Origin: an uncultured Pelagibacteraceae bacterium | GTDB taxonomy: Bacteria > Pseudomonadota > Alphaproteobacteria > Pelagibacterales > Pelagibacteraceae | Assembly (NCBI GenBank): GCA_902533075.1 | Contig: CACAKN010000001.1 | Location: 62,001-126,000 of the forward strand | DNA length: 64,000 nucleotides | Direction: 5' to 3' | Shown here: piece after piece, positions 16,037-23,987 of the stretch | Numbering within the stretch: the first letter of the stretch is position 1 | Layout of the letters: each line of letters starts with the position of its first letter | Position numbers and translations under genes: made by a program | Notes under the pieces: model-generated | Told to the model about the DNA's origin: nothing | What the model saw: only the letters and a program-made list of their open reading frames with translations | Databases searched by the model: none

Positions 16037-16394
16037 TTTTATTTTACCAATTTTGAAAAATCCATTGACTAGAATGATTGGTTCTAAAGTCATAGATGGA
16101 ATAAATCATAAAATGGAGAAAGATAAAATTATTAGAGCAAAAGAAATTGAAGCAGTAAAAACAGTTTCAGTTGAACAAGTAAGACAACAAGAACACTCAA
16201 TTAAAGATGAAATATTAACCATTTTAATTAGTGCTATTTTTATTTTTACTTTTCTACCGTTTTCTCAACCTTATATGACAAAAGGTTTTGAAATACTTAA
16301 ATCAGCACCAACTGAATTTTGGTGGGCAGTTCTAATTGTATTCTCAGGAAGTTTTGGAATGTCTACCTTAAAAAACATAAAGGGGAAAAAATAA
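16029..16394 (+). CDS. Holin-like membrane protein
   Basis: The 121-residue product has an amphipathic N-terminal segment (MLNFILPILKNPLTRMIGSK), a charged linker, then two transmembrane helices (ILTILISAIFIFTFLPF and FWWAVLIVFSGSFGMSTL) and a basic tail. The pattern with EFWWAVLIVFSGSFG resembles three-helix phage and gene-transfer-agent holins. If so it would form the membrane lesion that releases the amidase product. A second candidate holin lies at 32597. It overlaps the HNH gene by 8 bases. Confidence 0.6.
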   Translation: MLNFILPILKNPLTRMIGSKVIDGINHKMEKDKIIRAKEIEAVKTVSVEQVRQQEHSIKDEILTILISAIFIFTFLPFSQPYMTKGFEILKSAPTEFWWAVLIVFSGSFGMSTLKNIKGKK

Positions 16395-16483
16395 TGTACG
16401 GAAAAAAGAAAAACAAAAAAGGCAAGAGCAAAAAGAAAAATGCTATTGCTATGAATAAAAAGAAAAAACTGAAGATGTATTAA
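16394..16483 (+). CDS. 29-aa lysine-rich peptide
   Basis: An ATG overlapping the holin-like gene stop opens a 29-residue frame, MYGKKKNKKGKSKKKNAIAM then NKKKKLKMY. More than half the residues are lysine. AGGGG lies just upstream. It is first in a run of four very small basic proteins before the capsid gene. They may be DNA- or capsid-associated; no homologue is recognised. Small size keeps confidence moderate. Confidence 0.5.
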   Translation: MYGKKKNKKGKSKKKNAIAMNKKKKLKMY

Positions 16484-16484
16484 T

Positions 16485-16634
16485 ATGGCACTTACAGATA
16501 AACAAAAAGCTACCTTAAAAAAACATAGTGTTCATCATTCGAAAAAGCATATGGCTTTGATGAACTCATTAATGAACAAAGGAAAGTCTTTTAAATTTGC
16601 ACACCGACAGGCACTTAAAATTGCAGGAAAGTAG
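16485..16634 (+). CDS. 49-aa basic phage protein
   Basis: The frame begins with ATG one base after the preceding stop and gives MALTDKQKATLKKHSVHHSK then KHMALMNSLMNKGKSFKFAH and RQALKIAGK. The His/Lys-rich sequence with a helical HSKKHMALMNSLM segment is a pattern seen in small proteins of marine phages. Function unknown. It is tightly coupled to its neighbours. Confidence 0.6.
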   Translation: MALTDKQKATLKKHSVHHSKKHMALMNSLMNKGKSFKFAHRQALKIAGK

Positions 16635-16790
16635 GTGGCAAAGAAGAAGAATAGTCTTCTTAATAAGATAGAACACGAAACCAGAAGTAAATTTAAAAAA
16701 ACAAGTCAAAGTACAAGAAGACCTAAATTTTCTTCTATGAATAAAAGTAAAAAGAGAACTTTTAAAAAGAGTAATAGAGGTGGCAATTAA
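16635..16790 (+). CDS. 51-aa basic phage protein (GTG start)
   Basis: The only plausible start is the GTG at 16635, immediately after the previous stop. The product MAKKKNSLLNKIEHETRSKF continues KKTSQSTRRPKFSSMNKSKK and ends in a basic tail with RGG. It has no hydrophobic segment. Direct abutment on both sides argues that it is translated by coupling. Function unknown. Confidence 0.5.
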   Translation: MAKKKNSLLNKIEHETRSKFKKTSQSTRRPKFSSMNKSKKRTFKKSNRGGN

Positions 16791-17046
16791 AGAACCTTTA
16801 AATAAAATTATTAGAGATAATACAGGAAGTAAAAAGTTTAAAGTTTACGTCAAAGACCAATCAACAGGTAATATCAAGACAGTCAGATTTGGTGACCCAA
16901 ATATGAAAATAAAACGAAGTTCAGACAGTAATAGAAAATCTTTTATGGCACGACACGGTGCATTATTAAAAAAAGTAAAAGGTCAAAAAAATCTGTCACC
17001 AGTATATTGGGCTTTGAGGTCTTGGAAACTTGGAACAAAAATATAA
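16780..17046 (+). CDS. Conserved small marine-phage protein (KSFMARH motif)
   Basis: From the GTG at 16780 the product has 88 residues. It contains KFKVYVKDQSTGNIKTVRFG, NMKIKRSSDSNRKSFMARHG and PVYWALRSWK. The order VyVkd-tGnik-VrFGd-RksF.aRH-YW is one I know from hypothetical proteins of marine cyanophages and pelagiphages. Basic residues and position before capsid suggest a virion or DNA-associated role. A GAGGTG start context shows that the ribosome site and start overlap the preceding gene. Confidence 0.7.
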   Translation: MAIKEPLNKIIRDNTGSKKFKVYVKDQSTGNIKTVRFGDPNMKIKRSSDSNRKSFMARHGALLKKVKGQKNLSPVYWALRSWKLGTKI

Positions 17047-17152
17047 AAAGAAATGTAAATGCAAAGAGTGTAAATGCAAAACAAAGAAAAGAAAGAAAAG
17101 ATTAACTGAAGAAGAATTTTGGAAAGTAATGTCCAAAAGATTTAACAAGTGA
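17030..17152 (+). CDS. 40-aa cysteine/lysine-rich protein (TTG start)
   Basis: A TTG at 17030, inside the end of the previous gene, opens a 40-residue frame: MEQKYKKKCKCKECKCKTKK then RKKRLTEEEFWKVMSKRFNK. The C-K-C-K-E-C-K-C cluster of four cysteines in nine residues could bind a metal ion, and the C-terminal LTEEEFWKVMSKRF is an ordinary amphipathic helix. No ATG is usable because the next one is followed by a stop. It is the last gene before the capsid promoter region. Confidence 0.5.
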   Translation: MEQKYKKKCKCKECKCKTKKRKKRLTEEEFWKVMSKRFNK

Positions 17153-17221
17153 ACACCACTTCTCATAAGAGGGGTGTACTTATTAAAATCTAACTTAGCC
17201 ACTTACGAGTGACAACTTAGC
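17153..17221. promoter_or_regulatory. Structured leader before the capsid gene
   Basis: A hairpin at 17153-17177 pairs ACACC with GGTGT and TCTC with GAGG (one T-G pair) around an ATAA loop. It is followed by two direct copies of AACTTAGC (17192-17199 and 17214-17221) flanking the inverted repeat CACTTACGAGTG (17200-17211). T7 has its strongest promoter and an RNA processing site in the corresponding place, so a promoter or processing site is likely. It does not contain the AATAAGTTCCACTT motif. Confidence 0.45.
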
Positions 17222-17272
17222 AATGAAAGTAAATGAGTAGATAATAAATAGTTAAAAAGGAGAAAATAAACT

Positions 17273-18226
17273 ATGGCAAACGCTACACCAACAAGACTAG
17301 GTCAAAACCTAGCAACAGGTGACGCTAACGCTCTCTTTCTTCGTATTTTTTCAGGAGAAGTATTATCTGCTTTTGGTAGAGAAAACCAAATGATGAATAT
17401 GACTACTGTAAGAAATATACAGCAAGGTAAAAGCGCAAGTTTTCCAGTCACTGGAAAAATCACTGCTGATTACCACACTGCAGGAAACGAGATAACAGGG
17501 TCAACTGTTAAACAAACCGAGAAGTTAATTAACATAGATGATATGTTGATTTCTTCAACTTTCGTTGCAGAAGTAGACGAACTTAAAAATCATTTTGACG
17601 TGAGAAGTATATTCTCAAACGAAATGGGTCGTGCTTTAGCAAAAAAAGTAGACAAACACTTACTTCAGTTAATTGTAAAAGCTAGTAGAGCAACTGCAAA
17701 TATCAGTGGCGATACTGGTGCAGGAACTGAAATTGTTGACGCTGACGCTGATACAAATATGACTTCATTAATTGAAAGCGTATTTGAAGGTATTCAGAAG
17801 TTAGACGAAAACGATGTTCCTTCAACTGAAAGATATATGGTTGTGACACCAGATATTTATTACAAACTTGCAAATGTCGATAAACTTGTTTCAAGAGATT
17901 TCTCAGCGAACAATGGTGACTTTGGTAAAGGTTCTGTAGTAGCTATCGGTGGAGTACCAGTAATTAAGTCAAATACTGCAGTTGACGCTTATGTCAACTC
18001 AGCTACTGACAGTGCTACTGGACAAAACAACGATTACTTAGTGAACGCTTCAGACGTTGTTGCGACTATCTTCCAAAGAGGTGCAATAGGAACTGTAAAG
18101 AGAAAAGACTTAACTCTTGAAAGTACTTATGACCCAAGAAGAATGGGAACATTAATGACTGCAAGAATGATGGTTGGACATAACATTCTAAGACCAGAAT
18201 GTGCAGTTTCAATCAATAAATCATAA
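17273..18226 (+). CDS. Major capsid protein, T7 gp10-like
   Basis: The 317-residue product has the T7-type HK97-fold sequence: FSGEVLSAFGRENQMMNM and FPVTGKITADYHTAG near the N-terminus, LINIDDMLISSTFVAEVDEL, then PSTERYMVVTPDIYYKLA. The C-terminal part has GTLMTARMMVGHNILRPEC. It forms the icosahedral shell. An AAAAAGGAG ribosome site, the long structured leader before it and the hairpin after it suggest very strong expression. No slippery site for a minor capsid form is evident. Confidence 0.93.
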   Translation: MANATPTRLGQNLATGDANALFLRIFSGEVLSAFGRENQMMNMTTVRNIQQGKSASFPVTGKITADYHTAGNEITGSTVKQTEKLINIDDMLISSTFVAEVDELKNHFDVRSIFSNEMGRALAKKVDKHLLQLIVKASRATANISGDTGAGTEIVDADADTNMTSLIESVFEGIQKLDENDVPSTERYMVVTPDIYYKLANVDKLVSRDFSANNGDFGKGSVVAIGGVPVIKSNTAVDAYVNSATDSATGQNNDYLVNASDVVATIFQRGAIGTVKRKDLTLESTYDPRRMGTLMTARMMVGHNILRPECAVSINKS

Positions 18227-18236
18227 TAATAAATAA

Positions 18237-18264
18237 CTACTGGCGTGGGAGACTACGCCAGTGG
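18237..18264 (+). terminator. Hairpin after the capsid gene, possible terminator
   Basis: ACTGGCGT (18239-18246) pairs with ACGCCAGT (18255-18262) around an 8-base loop, extendable by two pairs outward. It lies 10 bases after the capsid stop, in the place of the T7 Tphi terminator. It is followed by TCTTATA rather than a full T run, so read-through to the tail genes or an RNA-end-protecting role is likely. Confidence 0.6.
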
Positions 18265-18281
18265 TCTTATAGGAGATAATT

Positions 18282-18359
18282 ATGCCGTGTTGGTTTTGTA
18301 AATTTAGAAGATGGATAGGTAAAAAAATTGACGATTGGTTTGATAGTTTTTTACCGTAA
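18282..18359 (+). CDS. 25-aa peptide after capsid
   Basis: A strong ribosome site (ATAGGAG) precedes an ATG opening a 25-residue frame, MPCWFCKFRRWIGKKIDDWF then DSFLP. The stop overlaps the start of tail tube gene A. It has a CWFC pair and an amphipathic helix with many aromatics, so it may sit at a membrane. Its good ribosome site and coupling support translation; function unknown. Confidence 0.45.
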   Translation: MPCWFCKFRRWIGKKIDDWFDSFLP

Positions 18360-18964
18360 TGACAACAACAACTCGTGGCACTGAACTTGAAAGTGTCAAT
18401 GTAATTCTTAGTACAATTGGGGAAAGTCCATTAAACAGTTTAAGTGGGTCTTTACCAGTAGACGGAACAGTCGCTAAAAATGTTTTATCAGAAATTTCAA
18501 GAGAAGTTCAATCTGCAGGTTGGCACTTCAACACTCATTATAAAAGTACTCTAACAAGAGATACTAATAACAAAATTCCAGTTGCAACTAATGTAGTTAG
18601 AGTAGACTTAGACCCAAATTTAATTTCTAGACGTGACTATGATTTAGTTCAACGTGATGGCTTTCTTTATAATCTTGCAAAGAATACAGATATATTCGAT
18701 AGAGATTTTGAAGATGTAGTTCAAGTTTATTTATTACCTTTTAATGAAATACCTGAACAAGCTAAAAGATATATTACAATAAGAAGTGCTAGAGTTTTCC
18801 ACGATAGAACTTTAGGCGCAAATACTTTACACAAATTTTCACAAGAAGATGAAAGACAAGCGTTATCTATTTTGAGAAGCGCAGAAGCAAATACTGGTGA
18901 CTATTCGATATTTGATACACCAGAACAAACTTACACAATTTCAAGAAGTAATAGGATTTACTAA
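18359..18964 (+). CDS. Tail tubular protein A, T7 gp11-like
   Basis: The 201-residue product (T7 gp11 has 196) begins with TELESVNVILSTIGESPLNS, continues VLSEISREVQSAGWHFNTHY and has the Arg-rich ITIRSARVFHDRTLG segment. These follow the gp11 gatekeeper family closely. It joins portal to tail tube B. It is encoded after the capsid hairpin and overlaps the start of the next gene by one base. Confidence 0.92.
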   Translation: MTTTTRGTELESVNVILSTIGESPLNSLSGSLPVDGTVAKNVLSEISREVQSAGWHFNTHYKSTLTRDTNNKIPVATNVVRVDLDPNLISRRDYDLVQRDGFLYNLAKNTDIFDRDFEDVVQVYLLPFNEIPEQAKRYITIRSARVFHDRTLGANTLHKFSQEDERQALSILRSAEANTGDYSIFDTPEQTYTISRSNRIY

Positions 18965-21321
18965 TGCCTTTAGTTTCTAGAACCATACCAAACTTGGTTC
19001 AAGGAGTAAGTCAACAACCAGAAGTATTAAGATTAAGTTCACAAGCTACAACTCAACTTAATGGTTTTTCTAGTGTTGTTGAAGGTCTCAAAAAAAGACC
19101 ACCAACAAATTATATCGCAAAACTATCATCATCAACTTTTGGTAATGCTTTCTTGCATACCATCAATAGAGACGTAGCTGAAAGATATATTGTTGTAATA
19201 AAAAATGGTTCTATCGAAGCATACGAAACAGATGGAACTCAAAAGACTGTAGTAAATCAAACAGGCGCAACTGCATATTTAACTTCTTCAGACCCAAAGA
19301 ATGATTTTGTTTGTGTGACTGTTGCAGATTTTACTTTTGTATTAAATAAAAATATTCAATGCGAAATGGACACAACAACAAGTCCTGCAAAAGTAGAACA
19401 AGCAGTTTATTCGGTATTACAAGGCGTAGATAGCACACCATACTCAATTACAATTGATGGAACTACGACTACGTTTACTTCATCAAATACAGATACCAAA
19501 GCAATTCGAGACGGATTAAAGAGTGCAATCGGAAGTCCTTCAGGAATTACTTTAGCAAACATTGGAGACAGTAGTTTTTCAATAACTAAATCCTCAGGAA
19601 CTTTAGCTATATCAGCTTCTGATGGTTTTGGTGATGACGCTTCACAAGTGGTAAAAGATAAAGTTCAAAACTTTTCTGATTTACCTCAACCTGCAATAAA
19701 CAATATGGTTGTTGAAGTGACAGGAGACGCTTCTAATAACTTTGATAATTATTATGTAAAATATGACGGAGATTTATGGGAAGAAACTGTTGCACCTTCA
19801 ACTGCTACAACAATTAAAAATACTAAGTTTCCTCATTTATTAATTAGGACTGCAGACGGTAATTTTAGATTTACTCAAATAGACGGAAGTTCCTATACTA
19901 TTTCAGCGACTTCTTATGATGTTCCTTCTTTAGGAACAAGAGTTTGTGGTGATTTAAGTTCTGCACCTGACCCAAGTTTTATAGGTAAAAAATTAAATGA
20001 CATTTTCTTTCATAGAAACAGACTAGGTTTGTTAGCTGATGAAAATGTTATTATGAGTAGAAGTGGAGAGTTCTTTGAGTTCTTTCCTGAAACAGTGACT
20101 TCTACTTTAGATACCGACCCAATTGATGTTGCAAGTACTCACACCAAAGTAAGTATATTAAGACACGCAGTATCTTTTGATGAAGAATTATTAATATTTA
20201 GTGACCAGTCTCAATTTATGGTGACTGGTGGTGCAACATTAACTGCAGGAAATATATCAATCAATGTCACGACTGAGTTCGAAGCAGACAGAAAAGTTAA
20301 ACCAGTTGGTTCAGGTTCTAATGTCTTCTTCACTTTTAATAAAGGAAACTTTACAGGGGTTAGAGAGTTTTTCGTTGCGTCTGATACAGATACGAAAAAA
20401 GCTGACGATATTACGGCTAATGTGCCTAAGTTTATTCCTGCTAATGTTTTTAAACTTGCTACTTCTACAACTGAAAATATCTTAATAGCTTTATCAGGTG
20501 ATGAAGACAATGCTTTATATGTATTTCAATATTACGTAGCACAAAACAAAAGACTTCAATCTGCGTGGCATAAATGGACTTATGGTACTTCTACTTCAGA
20601 TAAAATTTTAAATATTGATTTTATTGAGAATACTTTATTTATTGTAAACGAAAGAAGTGATGGAGTTTATTTAGAAACTATAGATGTTTCTCCTGCACTT
20701 ACAGATACAGGTGAAAGTTATCTTACTCATTTAGATAGAAAAATTAACAACACTCAAATTACAGAAAGCTATAACGCAGGAACAAACCAAACAACTATCA
20801 CGTTGCCATATGCAATAAATAATACAATGAAGGTAGTTGGTCGTTCTGGTGCTTCAAACAAAGCAGGACAAGAAATAGCTACAGTATCACAATCAGGAAC
20901 AAGTATTGTAGTAAGTGGAGATATAACTGCACAAAACTTTTTTATTGGTGAGCAATATGAATTTGAATTTCAATTTTCACAACAATTCTTACAGGTAGCA
21001 GATAGCGTAGGAAGTAGAGTTTCAGTTAAAGAAGGAAGATTACAGATTAGAAACTGGTCTGTAAGTTTTAATGATACAGGATTTTTTACAACAGAAGTCA
21101 CACCAGTAGGACGTACTACCTCAAATTCTACATTTACAGGAACGGTAGTCGGTTCAGGACTAACAGGAACTGTAAATCTAGAAGATGGAGATTTTACTTT
21201 TGCAGTCCAATCTGAAAATGACAAATTAACAGTTAAAATAAAAAACAATAGTCACTTACCTAGCAACTTCATTAATGCAAGTTGGCAAGGTTTTTATGTC
21301 ACTGCAAGTCAAAGAATTTAA
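18964..21321 (+). CDS. Tail tubular protein B, T7 gp12-like
   Basis: The 785-residue product (T7 gp12 has 794) begins VSRTIPNLVQGVSQQPEVLR then LSSQATTQLNGFSSVVEGLK and KRPPTNYIAKL, the conserved N-terminal signature of this nozzle protein. Later segments include FFHRNRLGLLADENVIMSRS and WHKWTYGTS. It forms the lower tail and holds the fibres. The end overlaps the gp13-like gene by 26 bases. Confidence 0.93.
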   Translation: MPLVSRTIPNLVQGVSQQPEVLRLSSQATTQLNGFSSVVEGLKKRPPTNYIAKLSSSTFGNAFLHTINRDVAERYIVVIKNGSIEAYETDGTQKTVVNQTGATAYLTSSDPKNDFVCVTVADFTFVLNKNIQCEMDTTTSPAKVEQAVYSVLQGVDSTPYSITIDGTTTTFTSSNTDTKAIRDGLKSAIGSPSGITLANIGDSSFSITKSSGTLAISASDGFGDDASQVVKDKVQNFSDLPQPAINNMVVEVTGDASNNFDNYYVKYDGDLWEETVAPSTATTIKNTKFPHLLIRTADGNFRFTQIDGSSYTISATSYDVPSLGTRVCGDLSSAPDPSFIGKKLNDIFFHRNRLGLLADENVIMSRSGEFFEFFPETVTSTLDTDPIDVASTHTKVSILRHAVSFDEELLIFSDQSQFMVTGGATLTAGNISINVTTEFEADRKVKPVGSGSNVFFTFNKGNFTGVREFFVASDTDTKKADDITANVPKFIPANVFKLATSTTENILIALSGDEDNALYVFQYYVAQNKRLQSAWHKWTYGTSTSDKILNIDFIENTLFIVNERSDGVYLETIDVSPALTDTGESYLTHLDRKINNTQITESYNAGTNQTTITLPYAINNTMKVVGRSGASNKAGQEIATVSQSGTSIVVSGDITAQNFFIGEQYEFEFQFSQQFLQVADSVGSRVSVKEGRLQIRNWSVSFNDTGFFTTEVTPVGRTTSNSTFTGTVVGSGLTGTVNLEDGDFTFAVQSENDKLTVKIKNNSHLPSNFINASWQGFYVTASQRI

Positions 21322-21778
21322 TGGTTTTCGTTTATCTACTCACGAAGATTGTCATTACTTAAAAGACAAACTTCGATATGCAGATATTCAAGAAATATTA
21401 GCTAATTCAGGTTCAACACCATACAATGTTTTACTAAAAGGGTATGTTGCTTCTGAAGTATGTTTCACAATTGTAGACACTGAAAATATACCAGTAGGTA
21501 TGTTTGGAGTATCTAAAGAAGGTGCTATCTGGTTATTAGCTTCAGACGAAATCTATCGCATAAGATTTAGTTTCTTACGAGAAAGTAGAAAAGTGATAGA
21601 TTTTTTAAATCAAAAGTATCCAACATTATGGAACTACGTAGATTGTAGAAACGAACTACATATACGTTGGCTCAAATGGTGTGGATTTAAATTTTTACGA
21701 AAAATTAACTACGGAGTTTTACAACTACCATTTTATGAGTTTATTAAAATATGTGTGAACCAACAACGGCACTCTTAA
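21296..21778 (+). CDS. Internal virion protein A, T7 gp13-like
   Basis: I use the ATG at 21296, preceded by AAGG, giving 160 residues. The product has VCFTIVDTENIPVGMFGVSK and ELHIRWLKWCGFKFL, a GNAT-like acetyltransferase pattern shared by T7 gp13 relatives. In T7 gp13 helps virion assembly rather than catalysing a known reaction. Its position between tail tube B and the internal core genes supports the call. Confidence 0.82.
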   Translation: MSLQVKEFNGFRLSTHEDCHYLKDKLRYADIQEILANSGSTPYNVLLKGYVASEVCFTIVDTENIPVGMFGVSKEGAIWLLASDEIYRIRFSFLRESRKVIDFLNQKYPTLWNYVDCRNELHIRWLKWCGFKFLRKINYGVLQLPFYEFIKICVNQQRHS

Positions 21779-22326
21779 TTGCTAGTGCAGGGTCGTCTTT
21801 CTTACAATACCAACAGGCGAAAGAAGCTCAAAAGGCACGTTTCGTTGCGCAGAAAAGACAGAATGATATTGCTAAAGCAAATGCAATAAGAAGATATGCA
21901 ACAGAACAATTAAAGATAAGACAAGCAGTTGCAAAAAGTTCTGAAAAAGGTTTTCAAGCAGACATTCGTTCTAAAGTAGCTAGAGCAAAATTCATAGCAG
22001 GTTCTGAAGGTTTAGCTTTATCAGGTTCACAAGAAAGATTAATGGGTGATTATTATAGAGTTCAAGGAAACTATAATAGTTCATTACAAAGAAACTTAGG
22101 AATTAATATTGCTCAATTTGAAAGAAACTTAGAAGCCATACAGTTTGGACAAGAAGCACAATCAACTTATTTACAACCACCTAATCCTGCATTGTTATTT
22201 GCTTCGTCTGCATTGAATGTTGCAAACACTTATTACAGTTTAGAATTTCAAAAAGAGAACGCAGGTCTAATGACCAACAAACAGAAGAACGCACAAACTA
22301 ATTCTGTATCAGGAGTTTGGACATAA
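21751..22326 (+). CDS. Internal virion protein B, T7 gp14-like
   Basis: The 191-residue product starts MCEPTTALLIASAGSSFLQY, the C-E-P/M-hydrophobic start typical of gp14, followed by a long Gln/Ala/Lys-rich helix and GSEGLALSGSQERLMGDYYR. T7 gp14 has 196 residues, is ejected first and forms the outer-membrane part of the ejection channel. It overlaps the gp13-like gene by 28 bases and the next gene by one. Confidence 0.88.
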   Translation: MCEPTTALLIASAGSSFLQYQQAKEAQKARFVAQKRQNDIAKANAIRRYATEQLKIRQAVAKSSEKGFQADIRSKVARAKFIAGSEGLALSGSQERLMGDYYRVQGNYNSSLQRNLGINIAQFERNLEAIQFGQEAQSTYLQPPNPALLFASSALNVANTYYSLEFQKENAGLMTNKQKNAQTNSVSGVWT

Positions 22327-23987
22327 TGGCTAAGAGAAGAATAAAACCAGAATTAAATCTGCAACCAGAATTACCACAAGTATTATCTGAAGACTTTAAT
22401 TTATTTTATAAACCAGACGCAGAACCTGAAATTGCAGGACTTAAAGAATTTACTGCTTCATTAGATAATTTTATATCTGACGCAGGAACTAAAATAGTTT
22501 TATCTAAAGAACTAAAACAAAAAGAAGTTAATTCTGCACAAGCAGAAAAAGACTTTATAGAAAATAAAAATAAATTTAGAGACGCAGTTAAGAATGGAAC
22601 AATAGATAAAACTGCCAATCCTTACTATATAGAAAAATATAAAGAATTAAGTCTAAATGAATTTGCTGATAATTTTATAGATAAATTAGGTAAAGCATAT
22701 AAAGATAAAAATGTAGCTAAAGACACAAGAGACGGTGCATTTAATCAATTCTATAAATCAGAATTAGATAAATTTATTAAAGAAAATGATTTAGGTTTCT
22801 TTTCACCATTAGAATTAGAAAAAGGTTTTTTCAAAGAAACTACTTCTTATAGAAATATATTAGAAAATACTCATAGAAATTCTCAACTACAAGAATTTGA
22901 AAAAGACTTTAATAATAAGGTAGACAATAGAATTTATGGTATATTTGAGAAATTCAAAGATTTTGACCAATCACCATTAGGAGAGTTTGATGATGGTGTT
23001 GATAAGTATTCATTTTTAGCAAGTAAAATACAAAAAGAAGTCACTGAATTATTAGGAGTTGGTTATGACGCTTCAGATATAACTGACAGAATACTTGAAG
23101 GTATTGAGACATATGTCACTACAACTACAGACTTTGAGTATGCAAAAGAGATTATAGAAAACTTACCAGACTTTATTCAAGGTGGAACTGATACCATTGC
23201 AAACATTGGTAAAGTAAAAAAGAAAAAAGAAGAACTTACAAAATTATTATTAGATAACGAAGAAGCTACTTTAAATAACGAAATTAAAATTAGAGAAGTA
23301 AAAGATAAAAAAGAATTTCTACAAACTTATGACTTCTTATCTAACCAAGATGATGAGTTTAATATTATAGAATATAGAAACGATAGTTCTAGAACGAATA
23401 CAGAAATAAAAGCTATTGATACTTTTATTAATGACCAGAAGTTTGATGGCGGAAATAGTGATAGTTCTATAATTATGGTTGAGATTGGTAAACTCTTAGA
23501 AGAAGGTAAATTTGATGAAGCTGAAGAGTTTGCTAGACAAAATTATTATAAAGGAAATATTAGAAAGTCTACATTCACAACAATAATTACTTCTGACATT
23601 CCTAACTATAGAAACTTTAAAGACAAACCTGTATTTGGAAATATTGAATTTACAGAAACTATAAAAGGTTTAGACGCACTTGTAGCCAGTAGTTCTAACT
23701 ACGGAGATAAACTTCAAGCAGGACAAGCAAAGACTTATATCAATACAAGAATGTTAAGATGGTATAAAGAAAATGTTGCAAAGTATACGGTTGATGGTCA
23801 ATTTCAATCAGAAGCATTTGAAACAGCTTTTATAAATCATTTTAGAAACATAATTGAAGTAATGAAGACTGCTAAGAAACCTGATGGTGACTTTGTATTT
23901 AAAGCATTACAATTTAATGAGACCCAATCTAGTGGTGCAGTATTTAACAATTTAGATGAAACCTTAAAGAAGATGAGTGATAAGTAA
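22326..23987 (+). CDS. Internal virion protein C, T7 gp15-like
   Basis: The ATG at 22326 overlaps the preceding stop and gives 553 residues. The sequence is largely helical and charged, with DNFIDKLGKAYKDKNVAKD, a central KVKKKKEELTKLL segment and a C-terminal FINHFRNIIEVMKTAKKPDG. Similarity to T7 gp15 (747 aa) is faint by eye; the call rests mainly on its place between gp14-like and gp16-like genes. It would be part of the ejected core. Confidence 0.75.
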   Translation: MAKRRIKPELNLQPELPQVLSEDFNLFYKPDAEPEIAGLKEFTASLDNFISDAGTKIVLSKELKQKEVNSAQAEKDFIENKNKFRDAVKNGTIDKTANPYYIEKYKELSLNEFADNFIDKLGKAYKDKNVAKDTRDGAFNQFYKSELDKFIKENDLGFFSPLELEKGFFKETTSYRNILENTHRNSQLQEFEKDFNNKVDNRIYGIFEKFKDFDQSPLGEFDDGVDKYSFLASKIQKEVTELLGVGYDASDITDRILEGIETYVTTTTDFEYAKEIIENLPDFIQGGTDTIANIGKVKKKKEELTKLLLDNEEATLNNEIKIREVKDKKEFLQTYDFLSNQDDEFNIIEYRNDSSRTNTEIKAIDTFINDQKFDGGNSDSSIIMVEIGKLLEEGKFDEAEEFARQNYYKGNIRKSTFTTIITSDIPNYRNFKDKPVFGNIEFTETIKGLDALVASSSNYGDKLQAGQAKTYINTRMLRWYKENVAKYTVDGQFQSEAFETAFINHFRNIIEVMKTAKKPDGDFVFKALQFNETQSSGAVFNNLDETLKKMSDK

